DNA of 64,000 nt, taken from the NCBI GenBank assembly GCA_958299035.1, contig CATQJL010000001.1, positions 1,984,001 to 2,048,000 on the forward strand, in the 5' to 3' direction. The DNA comes from Cylicocyclus nassatus (lineage: Eukaryota; Nematoda; Chromadorea; Rhabditida; Strongylidae). A model generated the notes under the pieces. That model saw nothing but the letters and a program-made list of their open reading frames with translations. It made no database searches and was not told where the DNA came from. The translations under genes and the position numbers were made by a program. Positions 62,777 to 64,000 of the stretch are shown here, in pieces; position 1 is the stretch's first letter, and each line of letters begins with the position of its first letter.

Positions 62777-64000
62777 CTGCGCAAACAGAAGGCTGCGCGT
62801 AATCTCTTTGCTTTATGATTCATCTGTTGTCAATTACATCTGGCGTACCCAGGAATTTTGCTCGGGGGGGGGGGCAGCCCCCGAAAAAAATTTTTGAAAG
62901 GCTAAATTGATTTTTAGAAGACTTTAAAGATTAATCAATTGTTTACAAGAATAAACAAGTCATTTGCACATTTTTACAACTCATGTAGGTAACTTTCAAA
63001 TTTCGATCCCATCGGTACGCCACTGTTACATACGTATTAGCTAATTTGCTTCTTTACGATCAATCACAAACTCTTGGCTCGTACTCACAAAAGAAACTCA
63101 CAGCTTTACCATTTGTTTTGTACGATATTGCTCACGTTCAATGGGTGATCCATAAGTTCTCCACTACTCTTTAAAAATTAGTAGGTATTTGCGCTTTGGA
63201 CGAATTGGTTCACTTTAACATGACTTGTAAAGAAAAAAATCATGCTACTTCTAAAAGTGCTCAAGTAGGAATTCTATTCGTCTATCACAATAATACAAAC
63301 TGATCAAGAAAAACATTCAAATCGTGGTTTCGAATTTTGGTTTCTAAAAATTCTAGACGGTCCAATAAAATCTAGGTAATTTTGTTTACAACTCACTTTT
63401 GGAGTATTAGTGTGGTGATTATGTTTCTACAAATAGTTATGATTTCCCACTTTTATTTCAACACTTCAATTTTAATAAAATTTCTAGTGAAATAGAGAGC
63501 ATGCTGGAGATTACAAAAGACACGAATATGGGCTCAAACATCGTTTAAACTATTTTTTAGGTGAATTTTTATTCTGGTGCAATTATGAATCAAACCCTCA
63601 TGTTGTCCCATAAACCTTTTCATATTCGACTTTTCACCAACATATCAATTCTTCTTATATACTTGATACTTCGGGACACCATTCGATAAATCAAAAAAGC
63701 TCAACAAAATTCCTTTCGAAAGTTTGCACCAACTGAATGCGCATAAAGCTTTCAAGTTAAGATATGGAAAGTTCCAAATTTCCAAAAAAAACCAAAAATT
63801 CGTACTATAATTCAGGAAATTTCTGCGAATTTTCTACTCGCTCGTGCTCATCCCATCAGATATTAGTATACAAACAATACAAACATACTGTATAATTTTC
63901 AATGGCTAGAAATTAGAAAAAAGTGTTGGTTCTAGTTTAGCAAACTTTGTTTAGCGTTCCTGGACTCCTACAACATATTTTTTATATAGCTTATTCAATT
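62777..64000. other. Upstream of, or intronic to, the - strand gene; mostly unrecognised
   Basis: Apart from the hAT-type MITE at 62840-63025, no repeat termini or coding exons were recognised in this A/T-rich stretch. Confidence 0.35.
62840..63025. mobile_element. hAT-type MITE, decayed copy
   Basis: Left CTGGCGTACCCAGG (CAGTGGCG end eroded) and right GGTACGCCACTG, with TTACAT on both sides. The interior is an inverted match to 30399-30774 (AAATGTGCAAAKGACTTGTTTAT). 186 bp with a G-run near the left end. Confidence 0.7.

Overview
This is eukaryotic DNA, most likely from a nematode. The main evidence is a nine-exon gene whose spliced product reads as a glutamate-gated chloride channel beta subunit (GLC-2 type). 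Penelope-like and CR1-like retroelements, Helitrons and many palindromic Tc1/mariner-type MITEs fit this, but the species cannot be named from sequence alone.

The first 36.8 kb is essentially one gene on the + strand, entered from inside its extracellular domain. Nine coding exons (1222-1347, 21345-21414, 31108-31273, 31331-31466, 32207-32273, 32323-32400, 32456-32600, 32846-32904, 36740-36825) join in phase to 933 bp (310 codons plus stop). They carry both disulfide pairs and all four membrane segments. Two introns are very large (about 20.0 kb and 9.7 kb). Both are packed with nested mobile elements: two Penelope-like remnants in opposite orientation, one of them split by a 1,025-bp palindrome with a TTA duplication; Helitrons; two hAT-type elements with exact 8-bp target duplications; a Tc1-like palindrome holding a Helitron; and a train of back-to-back palindromic MITEs at 7.9-13.4 kb.

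From 37 to 55 kb lies mostly repeat-derived DNA: a 953-bp Helitron with internal tandem and inverted repeats, a second Tc1-like copy, several TIR elements, a piggyBac-like MITE with TTAA duplications, and a nearly intact CR1-type non-LTR retrotransposon (ORF1 50635-51396, ORF2 to 54245). The CR1 element has a single in-frame stop in ORF2.

From 56 to 63 kb there are two gene models I could not identify. One is a four-exon 3' gene end on the + strand (56275-57293). The other is a multi-exon gene on the - strand (about 62776 down to 59810) that encodes a polar, tyrosine-rich protein. Both rest on splice sites and phases that agree between exons.

No bacterial operons, CRISPR arrays, rRNA or convincing tRNA genes were seen. 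Most short ORFs in the window are fortuitous readings of repeats.
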